Shown here piece after piece: positions 1-12,114 of a stretch of DNA of 64,000 nucleotides. The notes below the pieces were generated by a model. It had not been told where the DNA came from and did not search any database. It saw nothing but the letters and a program-made list of their open reading frames with translations. A program made the position numbers and the translations under genes. Every line of letters starts with the position of its first letter. Position 1 is the first letter of the stretch. The stretch spans positions 712,862-776,861 of the forward strand of contig NW_019775291.1 in the NCBI RefSeq assembly GCF_001039355.2. The letters run 5' to 3'. The stretch comes from Lingula anatina (lineage: Eukaryota > Brachiopoda > Lingulata > Lingulida > Lingulidae).

Positions 1-579
1 GTTTTTTCCTTATCCTTTAACTGACAAAATTAATTTTAAAAATATTTATTTCGTTATTAATTGGTAATTAATTGGAAAAAAAAAAACAAAATACTCTCGT
101 TTTTGATAATTTTAATCATGTAAAGGAATCTTTTTCAAAATGTTGACACAAAACTTGAAACTGATAGTTTATTCTTATTATAAAAAAATATATATATAAA
201 TTTCTTTAACAAATATAATAGCGTACTCGGATAGCTCATTTAAACTGACGTTTTTAAGCGTTTTTGAACGCCTGGCCAACCTTAGATGCAGTCACCGTGG
301 CAAGATAGTCCTCTGTTAGTAAAATCCAGTGTTAAGACTATTAGGACTAATTGTAAGGACTTAAACTGAAGACTAAACGCTAAAATTCCCTAAAAAAATT
401 CCTGCAAAAAGCATTTTGGGCGGTTAACACTTAAAATAAGCAAAGGCAGATTGTCGACTTAGATTCCCTAGAGAACTCAGTTCCAAGCCCAACCACGACG
501 TATATATAAAATATCATACCTACCATCCCAGGTAGTTATATAATAGATAACTGTGTGTATTCATTGTTATATATTGTAG
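1..579. other. Intron or 5' flank before LamG cassette copy 1
   Basis: No coding signal is visible. Much of it (about 160-540) matches 16858-17300, the intron in front of the third A exon, with small differences, so it belongs to the same duplicated block. It ends in a plausible acceptor (AG at 578-579). Confidence 0.6.
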
Positions 580-1218
580 ACATGCCTCCGCCAAGTGCCT
601 TTTGGCCTCTTAATGGATATTATCCTTGGCAGGATGTGAGTGGACATGGATACAAATTACATATCCACAATGCTGAGCCAGGAGAGAACGCCCACGGAGA
701 TCAGCGGGGGAGCATATATTTTAGCGGAACTTACTTGGAATCTACAATAAATGAAAGTGCGCATAGTTTTTCCATATATTTAAAATTTCGCCCGGAGGTC
801 AACTTTCTTAGGGGATTGTTTGAGATGAAATATCTCGGATATTCTGTGATACAATTATATGGACAACGGCTTGAAGACTCAACCATTTCTATGTCACTTC
901 GACTCCTTTCCTCAACAGGCTCTTTACGCTATGTAGAAAGTTCATATCAAGGAACAGGGGCGTGGGTCGCCGTTGTAATAACATACCATGAAGGTCAAGT
1001 AAAGATGTATGCAGACGATGGTTCTCTTCAAGCTCTCGGCGCTGTGGATATGGCGTATGACAGAGTGGACTACATAAGCATAGGTAAAAGTAGGACATCG
1101 TATTTTCAAGGCTGGATGAATGATATGGTCCTCTACAGAAAGGCTCTGGACCCCCCTCTGGTGCTGGAAGTGCTCCATATCATGAATATAACGAACATTA
1201 CGACACCTGCTTATCTGG
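580..1218 (+). CDS. LamG-like exon A, copy 1
   Basis: 639 bp, 213 codons, phase 1 in and out, acceptor AG at 578-579 and donor GTAAGG at 1219. It starts at D-M-P-P-P-S-A-F-W-P-L and ends near F-Q-G-W-M-N-D-M-V-L-Y-R-K-A-L, a typical LamG C-terminal strand. Type A lacks the Cys pair that B and C carry near their ends. Confidence 0.75.
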
Positions 1219-4200
1219 GTAAGGCACTTAACTAGCTATATGACACATATTTCAATATTTACGTCATAGAATTCTGTCTTGCAGCAAGTTCACCACAGAG
1301 GAATGGGAAATGACATTATTCCTAGGTAGATTTCCAAGGTCATTTCCTTGATTCTTAAATAGATTTGGATCCATTCCATTTTTGCACACGACAGTCATTG
1401 TTACGTTTTCCACAATATCGATGATTATTTTGACAGGAATTTAAATCCTTCTTTTTCAATATTCCAGATTCACCCAGTTTACCAAACCCATTGGCAGTTT
1501 GGTCCTTGATGGAAAGGGATATGAACATCGACATCACAGGACATGGAAACAACCTCCAGATATCACAAGCATACTTTACTGAGGGGATGTCCAACATGTC
1601 GTTATCAGCACTACAGCTGTTTTCTCAATCCAAGGCTTCTGTGAACTTAGCCACCAAAATATCGTCGTTTACTTTGTTTATCCATATGAAACCAGAAAAT
1701 AGTGACCTTAGACGTCTGGTGTCCCTGTCTGATGACAGTGGTGGCACTATGGTGGTGAGGGTGCGTCAGAACTCGGGCACCTTGACTGTCAGAGTAGACC
1801 TGCCTGGAATTACGTCTAAATGGGCCTTTTTTTCAACTAACGATGAATGGCATCTGCTTTGTTTGGCTTTAGATAGGGATAGTGAACAACTGTTCATCTT
1901 CAAAGGAAACTACCTGTTCAAGGTAGACAGTGTGAAAGAAACAATCCTCGGGAATATAACGTCAATTCTATTTGGAACGAGCGGTAGTAACGACGGTTTC
2001 ATAGGTGAATTAGCCTGCATCCTTCTGTTTGATGTAGCTCTTCCTGTCGAAAGTATATATTACTATGCAGACTACTTGAACGAGGGTTGCCCCGTGGAAT
2101 CTTTTCCAGCCGTCCCGTTCGATAGAGGTATGTCAGACAGACATCTTAACAGTTTTCTGGGGCATCCCTTACACTAGACAGCTCAAACTTATTTATCTAT
2201 GAACATATTTATAGTAATCGTCAGCAACTGTACATTTTCTACATTATCTACATGTAATGATTGGCCTTGTGTGAAATGGCGTTATTGTCCCTATTCCATT
2301 ATTAAATTACAATGTACAAATGTACCCAATACAGATGCACCATAGCCCATAAATTATCATTTGTTGCAACATAAATATAGAATACCAAGTTATCCATGTA
2401 TCCGTTTCAGGTGTGCCCTATCCCATTGCCGTGTATCCGTTAGATTTCGACTACCTAAATGAAGATATCACGGGACGTGAACAAGCAATAGAAATATACA
2501 ACGTGGATTTGGTCTCTGGACCCCCCCATTATGCTATGGAGGCGCTTGGCTTTCTGGCGTCAACTTCCACGGGTATCCTACGGCTAAACGAACATGGCCC
2601 CAGCTTTGCAGTCTATTTTTACATCGCCATGGACTCCGGTAACTGGGGCAGAGTGATGCATCTGTCTTCGACTGAAGGGGTTATTGTTGTCATTATCAAA
2701 TATAGAAATGGAATTTTAGAAGTAACATTACAATTTGAAGAACTGGTCTTAAATGGAGTTTTTAATACACCAGTCGAGTGGCACCTCATTGGCATAGTTT
2801 TTGACAGTAATTCGGGACAAGTATACATATTCAACGGGATGAGTCTTGGACGTATTCATTATTTTGAACCTGATGCTTTCCCATACATATACAATATAAC
2901 ACTAGGGCTCGCACATGAGTTAAACGGGTTTTCCGGGAAACTTTCCTGTCTTTGTATATTTGACGAAGGATTCAATATAGAAAATGCGCGCACATTTATT
3001 GAAATCATGGAGTCAAACTGCCCCATTGCTATGTTTGGAAATTTGTCAGTCCCAAGTCACGGTAGGTAAAATTTCATAACCAGTATGAATACAAATGCTT
3101 GTTAATACTTGCTAGAAAACTTTGCTCTCGTCAAAAACATTACTAAAACACCCAACCTTCTTTCTAGAAAACCTCCTGAAAAACAAATGCATAGTGTTTT
3201 TTAGATTTCAAAGCATAAGTATACATTAAGAAAACAAAAATTAACATTTCATCAAAATAGGTCTGATTTAATGGTTTCTTTCATTTTCCCAAAAAGTGCT
3301 TAACATTCCACCTCAGTTAGATCTACAACGTTCACTTTAACACATCAGTCTGATGAAGGCCCCTGATGATGTTGATCTTACCATTCCATGTCACTTAGAT
3401 CTACAGCGTTCACTATAACACATCAGTCTGGTGAAGGCCCCTCATGATGTTGATCTTAACATTCCATNACGCATAGTTTTTCCATATATTTAAAATTTCG
3501 CCCGGAGGTCAACTTTCTTAGGGGATTGTTTGAGATGAAATATCTCGGATATTCTGTGATACAATTATATGGACAACGGCTTGAAGACTCAACCATTTCT
3601 ATGTCACTTCGACTCCTTTCCTCAACAGGCTCTTTACGCTATGTAGAAAGTTCATATCAAGGAACAGGGGCGTGGGTCGCCGTTGTAATAACATACCATG
3701 AAGGTCAAGTAAAGATGTATGCAGACGATGGTTCTCTTCAAGCTCTCGGCGCTGTGGATATGGCGTATGACAGAGTGGACTATATAAGCATAGGTAAAAG
3801 TAGGACATCGTATTTTCAAGGCTGGATGAATGATATGGTCCTCTACAGAAAGGCTCTGGACCCCCCTCTGGTGCTGGAAGTGCTCCATATCATGAATATA
3901 ACGAACATTACGACACCTGCTTATCTGGGTAAGGCACTTAACTAGCTATATGACACATATTTCAATATTTACGTCATAGAATTCTGTCTTGCAGCAAGTT
4001 CACCACAGAGGAATGGGAAATGACATTATTCCTAGGTAGATTTCCAAGGTCATTTCCTTGATTCTTAAATAGATTTGGATCCATTCCATTTTTGCACACG
4101 ACAGTCATTGTCACGTTTTCCACAATATCGATGATTATTTTAACAAATTTAAATCCTTCTTTTTCAATATTCCAGATTCACCCAGTTTACCAAACCCATT

Positions 4201-5758
4201 GGCAGTTTGGTCCTTGATGGAAAGGGATATGAACATCGACATCACAGGACATGGAAACAACCTCCAGATATCACAAGCATACTTTACTGAGGGGATGTCC
4301 AACATGTCGTTATCAGCACTACAGCTGTTTTCTCAATCCAAGGCTTCTGTGAACTTAGCCACCAAAATATCGTCGTTTACTTTGTTTATCCATATGAAAC
4401 CAGAAAATAGTAACACTAGACGTCTGGTGTCCCTGTCTGATGACAATGGTGGTATTATGGTGGTGAGGGTGTGTCAGAACTCGGGCACCTTGACTGTCAG
4501 AGTAGACCTGCCTGGAATCACGTATAAATTGGCCTTTTTTTCAACTAACGATGAATGGCATCTGCTTTGTTTGGCTTTAGATAGGGAAAATGAACAACTT
4601 TTCATCTTCAAAGGAAACTACCTGTTTAAAGTAGACAGTGTGAAAGAAACAACCCTTAGGAATATAACATCCATTCTGTTTGGAACGAGCGGTAGTAACG
4701 ACGGTTTCATAGGTGAATTAGCCTGCACCCTTCTGTTTGATGTAGCTCTTCCTGTCGAAAGTATATATTACTATGCAGACTACTTGAACGATGGTTGCCC
4801 CGTGGAATCATTTCCAGCCGTCCCGTTCGATAGAGGTATGCCAGACAGACATTTTAACAGCTCTCTGGGGCATCCCTTACACTTGACAGCCCAAACCAAT
4901 TTGCTTTATCTATTAACATATTAATAGTAATCGTCAGCAGCTGTACATTTTCTACATTATGTACATGTAATGAATGGCCTTCTGTGAAATGGCGTTATTG
5001 TCCCTATTCTATTATTAAATTCAATATGTACCCAATACAGATGCACCATATCCCATAAATTATCATTTGTTGCTTCATAAGTATAGAATACCAAGTTATC
5101 CATGTATCCGTTTCAGGTGTGCCATATCCCATTGCCGTGTATCCATTGAATTTCGACTACCTAAATGAAGATATCACGGGGTGTGAACAAGCGATAGAAA
5201 TATACAACGTGGATTTGGTCTTTGGACCCACCCACTATGCTATGGAGGCACTTGGCTTTCTGTCGACAACTTCCACGGGTATCCTACGGCTAAACGAACA
5301 TGGCCGCAGCTTTGCAGTCTATTTTTACATCTCCGGTGGTGGGGGCAGAGTGATGCAACTATCATCGAGTAATGGGGTTATTGTTGTCATTATCAAACAT
5401 AGAAATGGAATTTTAGAAGTAACATTACAATTTGAAGAACTGGAATTGAATATATTTTTTGATACACAGGCCGAATGGCACCTGATTGGCATAGTTTTTG
5501 ACAGTAATTCGGGACAAGTATACATATTCAACGGGATGAGTCTTGGACGTATTCATTATTTTGAACCTGATGCTTTCCCATACATATACAATATAACACT
5601 AGGGCTCGCACATGGGTTAAACGGGTTTTCCGGGAAACTTTCCTGTCTTTGTATATTTGACGAAAGATTCAATATAGAAAATGCGCGCACATTTATTGAA
5701 ATCATGGAGTCAAACTGCCCCATTGCTATGTTTGGAAATTTGTCAGTCCCAAGTCACG
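580..5758 (+). CDS. Partial gene: tandem A-B-C LamG-like exon cassettes, copies 1 and 2
   Basis: Six phase-1 exons: 580-1218, 1468-2127, 2411-3061, then 3469-3928 (truncated at its 5' side by an N), 4176-4835 and 5117-5758. Each encodes one domain of about 215 residues. The domain starts with a W-P-L or W-S-L type motif, carries a central strand pattern with W-H-L or W-V-A-V, and ends in F-x-G-x-L-x-C-L-x-x-F/Y, as in the LamG/ConA-like (Laminin_G_3) jelly-roll fold. No start or signal peptide is present in the window. The same A-B-C order recurs at 17334-19692 inside gene 1. These exons may therefore be extra internal repeats of gene 1, a tandem paralogue, or misplaced or allelic contigs: the joins at 3468 and 6069 are single Ns. 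Confidence 0.6.
1468..2127 (+). CDS. LamG-like exon B, copy 1
   Basis: 660 bp, phase 1 in and out, acceptor TTCCAG and donor GTATGT. It starts D-S-P-S-L-P-N-P-L-A-V-W-S-L and contains E-W-H-L-L-C-L-A-L-D and F-I-G-E-L-A-C-I-L-L-F. Cys residues in G-E-L-A-C and E-G-C-P-V are placed to form the conserved terminal disulfide of this family. Confidence 0.75.
2411..3061 (+). CDS. LamG-like exon C, copy 1
   Basis: 651 bp, phase 1 in and out, acceptor TTTCAG. The donor GTAGGT is weaker than the GTAAGT/GTAAGTG of copies 2 and 3. It starts G-V-P-Y-P-I-A-V-Y-P-L and has E-W-H-L-I-G-I-V-F-D and F-S-G-K-L-S-C-L-C-I-F, with the paired Cys in S-N-C-P-I. Confidence 0.75.
3300..3467 (+). repeat. 78-bp minisatellite, about two units, ending at an N
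   Basis: Degenerate units containing CAGTTAGATCTACAACGTTC and GATGATGTTGATCTTA. The same array occurs with about five units at 19950-20343 downstream of the third C exon. The array runs straight into the N at 3468, so it probably broke the assembly. Confidence 0.75.
3468..3468. other. Assembly join (single N) inside a duplicated cassette
   Basis: Sequence to the left is the minisatellite after exon C. Sequence to the right starts in the middle of exon A (matches from 759 on). The join is not biologically continuous. Confidence 0.85.
3469..3928 (+). CDS. LamG-like exon A, copy 2, 5'-truncated at the N
   Basis: Matches 759-1218 almost base for base (for example GACTATATAAG for GACTACATAAG). 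The first 179 bases of the exon are missing. Donor GTAAGG at 3929 is intact. Confidence 0.7.
4176..4835 (+). CDS. LamG-like exon B, copy 2
   Basis: 660 bp, same phase and splice sites as copy 1. It differs by scattered substitutions (for example S-N-T-R-R for S-D-L-R-R and L-A-F-F-S for W-A-F-F-S). Confidence 0.75.
5117..5758 (+). CDS. LamG-like exon C, copy 2
   Basis: 642 bp, nine bases shorter than copy 1: the loop reads Y-I-S-G-G-G-G-R-V where copy 1 has Y-I-A-M-D-S-G-N-W-G-R-V. The frame is kept, and the donor is GTAAGT. Confidence 0.75.
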
Positions 5759-6068
5759 GTAAGTAAAATTTCATAACCAGTATGAATACAAATGCTTGTT
5801 AATACTTGTTAGAAAACTTTGCTCTCGTCAAAAACATCACTAAAACACCCAACCTTCTTCCTGGAAAAGCTCTTGGCCGCCCCCCCCCCCCCCAAAAAAA
5901 AATGCATAGTATTTTTCTAGATTTCACAGCATAAGTTAACATGAAAAAACAAAAGTTAACATCTCATCAAAATTTGTCTATTTTAATGGTTAAACAGTGT
6001 TCCCAAAAATGCTTAAAGCCCATCTCAGTTGGATATACAAATTTAACAACTTTGCATCAGTCTGGTGA

Positions 6069-6069
6069 N
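6069..6069. other. Assembly join (single N)
   Basis: The left side is the start of the minisatellite after exon C copy 2. The right side is unrelated sequence. Continuity between the 5' cassettes and the rest of the window is therefore unproven. Confidence 0.85.
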
Positions 6070-7986
6070 CCTTCTTGCCTGGTACGCAGTATGATAGCGT
6101 TGATTCTGAGCAGTGTTGGAAAATAGTGCATCTCATCAACATTCACGCGCTACTGCCATTTCCCCGTTTTCGTTTCGGTGCCGAGTCTGGTAGTTGGACA
6201 GACTTGAATTCGCGACCACCTCTCCCTCCTTCCCGCTACATGACACTCCCGGTAGAAACACGTTTTACAATAAAACGACACTATCAACGTCTAGGCAATT
6301 CTACACCACACAATTTACTCATGTTCCTTTACACCACTCCCTTAAATCACTCCCAATTTTGATTTTAGATTTTAGATTTTTGATTTTTGATTTTATTCTG
6401 TTACAGACAAAACTCAGCTCAATCCATGCCTAGAAACAAAGTTTCTGAAACTGAGCAACATGACCGTGATCAAATGTCATAAGGCTCACATTACGGTCTT
6501 ACGCTGTAATTTGATGATTTTTTTAATGTAAAGATTAAGTTATAATTTATTTAATTCTATATTTATATAGTTCTGTTCACGTGTTAACATTTATTTATTT
6601 ATTTATTTTTTATTATTATTATTATTATTTTTTTTTTTGGGGGGGGGGGGAGGGGTGGATAAAAAAGGAACCCCCCTCTTGAAACTCCTGGATCCACCCC
6701 TGCACACAAAAAAGGACAGGAAGAAATTAAATAGAGACCACAAGGACTGCAGTTGAAAGAAAGAAGTGGAGGGGCTTAGTCCATGGAGTGTACCGATACT
6801 CTTTAATACATGGGCACCACGAGGACTGTCTGCTGCTGATGATGATGTATGCTCTTATTGATCCTTTGTTTTTCAAAATGATATAGTTATGTCAAAAACG
6901 AGATTCATGTCCTACAAGAGTGTACTTTATATACAGACTTAAGAAATCACTACAAAAATGACATACAAACAATGATCATAACAGATGCTATTTCTTCGCG
7001 AAACAGTGACTTTAATAAAAGATTGGCAGGTTACTTGTATCATTGTAACAAAAAAGAAAAATTATAACAAGACCGTTGATTAAGTGGACGCCATGTATAT
7101 CTCTATTTTCATATTTATACGTTTGTTACTTTTACTATATGTGTTCATCCTCTAAGATAATGTGTTAAACTATGTACTCTGCAGGGTCTGAAGGCCTGAA
7201 ATACAAAATAAATAAAACTTGAATTTTGTTCAAGATAAATGTGCAAAGGTAGCACCATTGTTTACATTGGTTTTGCTATGGGATTCGGACCACATGTCTC
7301 TAAATAATTGATGTCACGCCCATGCAAATATGTACACCCTATGGCAATTGTAAAATGAATTACAAAACGTCTCCTGGAAAACATTTTGATAACCCACAAA
7401 CAATATGTCATTTATTTTAATGTGATGAAAGAACTGCATGACATCTTTACAATGTAAACCATTGATGACTTACCTTAGCCCTTCAGGGGAGTCCTGACGA
7501 CAAACAACCTGGTAAGAAGTGTTTTCTCTGTAAACAATGATTTATCTAAGACAATCAATTATCTTTAACAAATAAAGTATCAAGGTATTCGGGTTGGTAA
7601 ATATTAATTGTTACCTCCTTCTGTCTTTTTCTGAAATCCCAATAGATTCTTTAACGCGCAAAAACTTTGATGTGATAAAACTGATTTTTGCCGTTCTACA
7701 CCTTGAAAAAGACGGAGATTCCAATAGATTCCAATAGCTTTATATATGCCATTGGAGTTTAATGTTGCATTGTTCATGACTTCTGGCTGTTGTTTACTTG
7801 AAGATGTACTAGGAAGAGGTACATTGGTGTTAACACATTGTTCATGGGTACTGGATGTTATACATTTTAAGATACAGGAGAGGTATATTTGCGGGAGACG
7901 GGGAGATTGATAAAAACGTTAATTCCATCGCGGTGTTTTTAATGTCAATTAATTCTATCATTTCGACGGCTAATCGGATTTGATGA

Positions 7987-8028
<42 letters not shown>

Positions 8029-9070
8029 ATAGATTGTTAATGATAAACAATCACCTTAAGCCCTTCCCTATCCCAAACCGTTATTCTGACTCTAACCCCA
8101 ATACCATAAAAACCCTTACCCTCAACCTAAACTTTAATTCCTAAGCATTTACCCTTAGGTTTCGATTCTGATGAATTTTGCTCATGATAAATGTCAAATA
8201 TAGCGCCAGTGTTTTACATTGATTTCGCTATGTGATTCAGACCACATGTTTCTTAATAATTCACGCTATGTTCATGCAAACAAGCACATCCTATGGCGAT
8301 TCTAAAATGAAATAAAAATTGTTTTCTAAAAAAAACTTTTTGGTAAGTTACAGTAAACAAAACGTTATTTATTCATAATGTGAAGACATCTTTATATTGT
8401 AATTCATGATGACTTTCCTTAACCCTTAAAGGGGGTTCCTGAAGACAAAGAAACTGATAAGAATTGTTTGTTCTATCAAGGAGTTATAACAGTAACAAAG
8501 CTTCATTGCTGACAAGCATGTCTCTTTAACAAATTGATTGTAATGGTTTCCTGGGAGGCAAATACTAGTTATTACCTTTTGCAACACTTTTCTGAAATTC
8601 CAACAGACTGTTTCGCACAAAAGGCTTCGGATGATAAATCTGTTTTTTTTTATCTATAGCTAGAGAAAGACATAACATATAGTGAAAATCCAATAACTTT
8701 ATGTCATTGCTTCTAAGACGTTGTTAGTGAGTACTGGCTGTAGGCGGCTGTAGGAGGAGAGGATGGTTTTCTCGGGAAACTGGAGAATGCGAAAAATGGT
8801 AATTCAATCGTGCTGTTTTAATGTCAGTTATTTCTATTATTTCGACGGCTATTAGGATTAATTAATGTTTTCATTACACATATATCTTCCCAATGTATAC
8901 CCATAAGAGATAAAAAAAAAAGGGGGGGGGGAAAGAAGCTTGTTTATAATTGGAAGTTATGATAAAATTTTAATGGAAAAGTAACTGAGAGGTTATGAAT
9001 AAGACGTGAACAAAACAATACAAATTACATGTACGACAAGAAGTAAATGAAGAGAGTGAAAACCTTATAT
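6070..9070. other. Non-coding stretch with a diverged tandem duplication
   Basis: I see no supported gene. About 7225-7960 and 8165-8870 are diverged copies of one segment; both carry ACCACATGT followed by related blocks and both end in an AATTC...TTTCGACGGCTA block. A (GT)n run lies at 7989-8025. A T/G homopolymer tract is near 6628-6650. The stretch ending in AAATAAATAAAACTTGAA near 7220 resembles a retroposon 3' end but carries no clear ORF. Confidence 0.5.
7989..8025 (+). repeat. (GT)n microsatellite
   Basis: An uninterrupted GT dinucleotide run of about 18 units. Confidence 0.9.
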
Positions 9071-9382
9071 AATTTTATACAAGTATATACAAATTGAACT
9101 ATAGGCCCTAGTGCCTTATTTTCTACAGTTTGGGATATCATCGTACTAATTTTATACAAGTATATACAAATTGAACTATAGGCCCTAGTGCCTTATTTTC
9201 TACTGTTTGGGATATCATCGTACTAATTTTATACAAGTATATACAAATTGAACTATAGGCCCTAGTGCCTTATTTTCTACAGTTTGGGATATCATCGTAC
9301 TAATTTTATACAAGTATATACAAATTGAACTATAGGCCCTAGTGCCTTATTTTCTACAGTTTGGGATATCATCGTACTAATT
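9071..9382 (+). repeat. 77-bp tandem repeat, four near-identical units
   Basis: Head-to-tail units beginning AATTTTATACAAGTATATAC and ending GGGATATCATCGTACT, differing by about one base. The array stops at the N at 9383, so its true length is unknown. Confidence 0.9.
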
Positions 9383-9383
9383 N
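9383..9383. other. Assembly join (single N) at a tandem repeat
   Basis: Follows directly on the 77-bp array; the repeat number is probably collapsed. Confidence 0.85.
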
Positions 9384-10013
9384 TATCAGTGTTGTATTTG
9401 TTGAGATCTCGGGAGAATACTAGAGACTTGAAAAATAAAGTATGGTGCTGGGAAATCAGACTTGGTGTCTTGTTGGTTTGAATCTAAGAACATCTTAAAG
9501 AACATCACAACCTGCAAAGTAGACATGTCTGTATTTAATCTTCTTCTAACATTTTTGCTTTATCTTAACACCGACACAGGAAAAAGTCACCCCGGGTAGT
9601 TCGCTGCTTGCTTATCCTGAACACCGATACAGAAAATAGTGACGTCGGCTATTTAATTTATTTGTTTTTGTTTGCTTTTTGGTTTGTTTGTTTGTCTTGT
9701 TTACTTGGTGTGAGTGGCGCCCTCCTATATGTTGGATGATTGGTGTTCAGTTAAGTGCTAAACGTCACCATGTATAGTCATGATTTGAACATGCCCGGTA
9801 TTGTACAGTAAGCGAATACGTGGAGGCAACATTGTTATGTATGTACTTTTTAGTTATTTAATATTTCTGTTTCATTGTAATTTCTTCATGATATTATTTG
9901 TATTGAGTTAAAGGTTTGAAATTTAGGTTTATTCTTTTACTTTCATTTGTTTTATTTATTTTACTAATAATTTCAGTTCACCGCCATCATCTAGTCTCTA
10001 GTCACGCGTGAAA
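9384..10013. other. Non-coding stretch
   Basis: No supported gene. Two degenerate relatives of the 53-bp repeat at 10180-10450 occur near 9560-9650 (ACACCGACACAGGAAAA and GTTCGCTGCTTGCTTA). Confidence 0.5.
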
Positions 10014-10068
10014 ATGAATGTATTCCTCCATTCAATATTTGTGTTGTCATTCGCTACAGGCACCACTG
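10014..10068 (+). CDS. Candidate first exon with signal peptide (gene 1?)
   Basis: ATG at 10014 opens M-N-V-F-L-H-S-I-F-V-L-S-F-A-T-G-T-T, a short hydrophobic leader. It ends at ACT-G followed by GT in phase 1, the phase needed to join the LamG exon at 13934. Gene 2 has a first exon of the same style at 32274. Against it: the donor GTAATT is weak and the 3' end lies at the start of a repeat array. No transcript evidence is available, so this is a candidate only. Confidence 0.3.
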
Positions 10069-10074
10069 GTAATT

Positions 10075-10460
10075 CCCTGCTTGCTTAATCTTTACACCAA
10101 CACAGAAAATAGGCACCACGCGTACGTAGTTGGCTGCTTCATTATCTTAACACCAACCCAGAAAATAAGCGTCAACCAACCCAGAAAATAGGCGTCACGG
10201 ATAGTTCGCTGCTAGCTTAATCTTTATACCAACCCAGAAAAAAGGCGTCACTGTTAGTTCGCTGCTAGCTTAATCTTTACACCAACCCAGAAAATAGGCG
10301 TCACGGATAGTTCGCTGCTAGCTTAATCTTTATACCAACCCAGAAAATAGGCGTCACGGATAGTTGCTGCTAGCTTAATCTTTATACCAACCCAGAAAAT
10401 AGGCGTCACGGATAGTTCGCTGCTAGCTTAATCTTTATACCAAAACAGAAAATATGCGCC
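10075..10460 (+). repeat. 53-bp tandem repeat array
   Basis: Five to six good units with TTAATCTTTATACCAACCCA, AATAGGCGTCACGGATAG and TTCGCTGCTAGC, preceded by more degenerate units from about 10075. The units are head-to-tail without spacers. Confidence 0.85.
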
Positions 10461-10869
10461 TTTTGCATTGAATACTGCGATCTTGTATATCTGTAACATC
10501 AAATCGTTTTTTTTTTTTTTCTATTTCTCCTACTTTTCCGACTTAATAATGAATTCAAGGATTTGAATTTTGTTTGAATATCTTTATCTTTCCAATGTAA
10601 TTGGGACATCAGTTCCTTAATTGAATTTACCCAATTAAGCAAACAAAAATGCATGGCTCGTTCTTGGTCAAACAAACATTATGATAAGTGTTATTTCGAT
10701 CTCCATATTTTCGAGACTATCAATTGTGAAGCACGGTCACGGTCAGTGGTGCGTCTGGCCTCGTCTGGCTGCTTGTAGGGCTTTAAACCGGCAAGATATT
10801 CCTTCTGGCAAATTTTTTGGAGTTTGAACTGGAATAATATTCCAGATATCGATCAGATGCTAGTCCAAT
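10461..10869. other. Non-coding stretch
   Basis: Nothing supported here apart from a poly-T run near 10508-10520. Confidence 0.5.
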
Positions 10870-11420
10870 TTGGTTCAGATTTATTGTAGGACCAGTAGAC
10901 CGAGGATTGGGCGAGCACTGGCTACCCACAGATTGCCTATAGGCTTCAGATCTGGCAATCTTGATGGTGGCGGTAGCTGCTCAGGCCCTGATTGCTTCAA
11001 GTAATCTGCAAATACAGGTGCTCTTCTAGGACGGATATTTTCATTTTGTAATGTAAACGTGTTCATCATGTGCCATCTAGCAAATATAAGGCAGTTGTTT
11101 TCCAGAATATCCCTGTATTTGGTCGGGTTCAGATTTCTATAGCTGACTTCCAATTAGGTTTTGGCACCAACGAGAATTTTGCTCAGAATTTAAAGCAGAT
11201 GCCCTCACCGCACCATGTTGCTCTGGGAGCGACACACGCTTAGCGGTAGGCATCTTCGGAATGTCTGTGAATTTTAACTTGACTTCCTTAGCAGTACAGA
11301 TGGAATCTGACCTCATAAGTAAAAATCATATGTTTTTAGTGCTGTGCCCAGAAACGTTAATGGTTCCCAACTCATTGAAGATATAGGTGACGGTGTTGCA
11401 GGGTTTTACTTGGAGGTCGC
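10870..11420 (-). mobile_element. Tc1/mariner-like transposase remnant
   Basis: On the minus strand, 11153-10881 reads Y-R-D-I-L-E-N-N, L-Q-N-E-N-I-R-P-R-R-A-P-V and L-P-D-L-K-P-I-G-N-L-W. These correspond to the DDE-domain end of Tc1 transposases, usually xDNARPHxA then SPDxNPIExxW. The aspartate of QDN and the glutamate of PIE are altered, and there is no full ORF, so it is dead. The upstream part (11160-11420) shares GTTGGGAACCATTAACG with the fragments at 37871 and 41210. Confidence 0.7.
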
Positions 11421-11422
11421 AT

Positions 11423-11946
11423 TGTAATGGACCTTTTCATATACATATGGAATGAATGTCCTAAACTTATATAATTTTGTACTCTTAATTCAAGCGTGGG
11501 CTCGAAATAGGACATTACGTTTTAGACTAACTTAGTGGATAACGCAATCCAAAGATTCCACGGTTCGTGTGAGATTTACTTAAGGTCGCGCAAAGAAAAC
11601 CCAAGTCCACATAATGACAAGTTAAATGATTTATTCGTTGACGCTCGGTAGCTACATATTCTAAGTGAAGTCTCCAACTCTTAACTCGTCTGCTCCGTAC
11701 CCCATCGCTTCCAATCTCCTTCTCCGCTGCTTCCTCTAGCTGTCTCTCTTTACATGTCTCCCCTCGCTCTCTCTCTACATCTCTCCAGGTATCGCTTATA
11801 TATTTATTTTCTATCTACAGTGTACATGTATGGTCGATGACGCAAACTTTTAACTACCTATAATTGTATGATTAATTTCTTTACCTCGGCGTTATACAAA
11901 GAGGCCGCCACATTACTTGAGAACTATTGGACCACAACACGTTACA
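11423..11946 (+). mobile_element. Solo-LTR-like repeat, copy 1
   Basis: About 524 bp starting TGTAATGG and ending GTTACA. It is similar over its length to 51329-51867, with shared blocks such as GCGTGGGCTCGAAATAGGAC and GCGCAAAGAAAACCCAAGTC. TG...CA ends fit an LTR. The flanks GCAT and TCAT are an imperfect 4-bp target duplication. No internal retroelement genes are present. Confidence 0.45.
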
Positions 11947-12106
11947 TCATGAGATATCATACGATCTTTATGTCGAACACGACAGCATGGTATGGTGACC
12001 CGCTAAAACCAGTCTGTCGATTACAATGGGCCTTGAAAAATGCTTTCTGGTGAAAATTTGCCCCTCATTCTAAAGGGAACTGGGCTCCATATTTCGAAAG
12101 GTTCGC
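11947..12106. other. Non-coding spacer
   Basis: Lies between the LTR-like repeat and the hAT-type MITE; nothing supported. Confidence 0.4.
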
Positions 12107-12114
12107 TATGTCGC

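Noticed and set aside
9071-10460. Regular repeats that might suggest a CRISPR array
   Set aside because: The 77-bp and 53-bp units are directly head-to-tail with no unique spacers, and the window is clearly eukaryotic.
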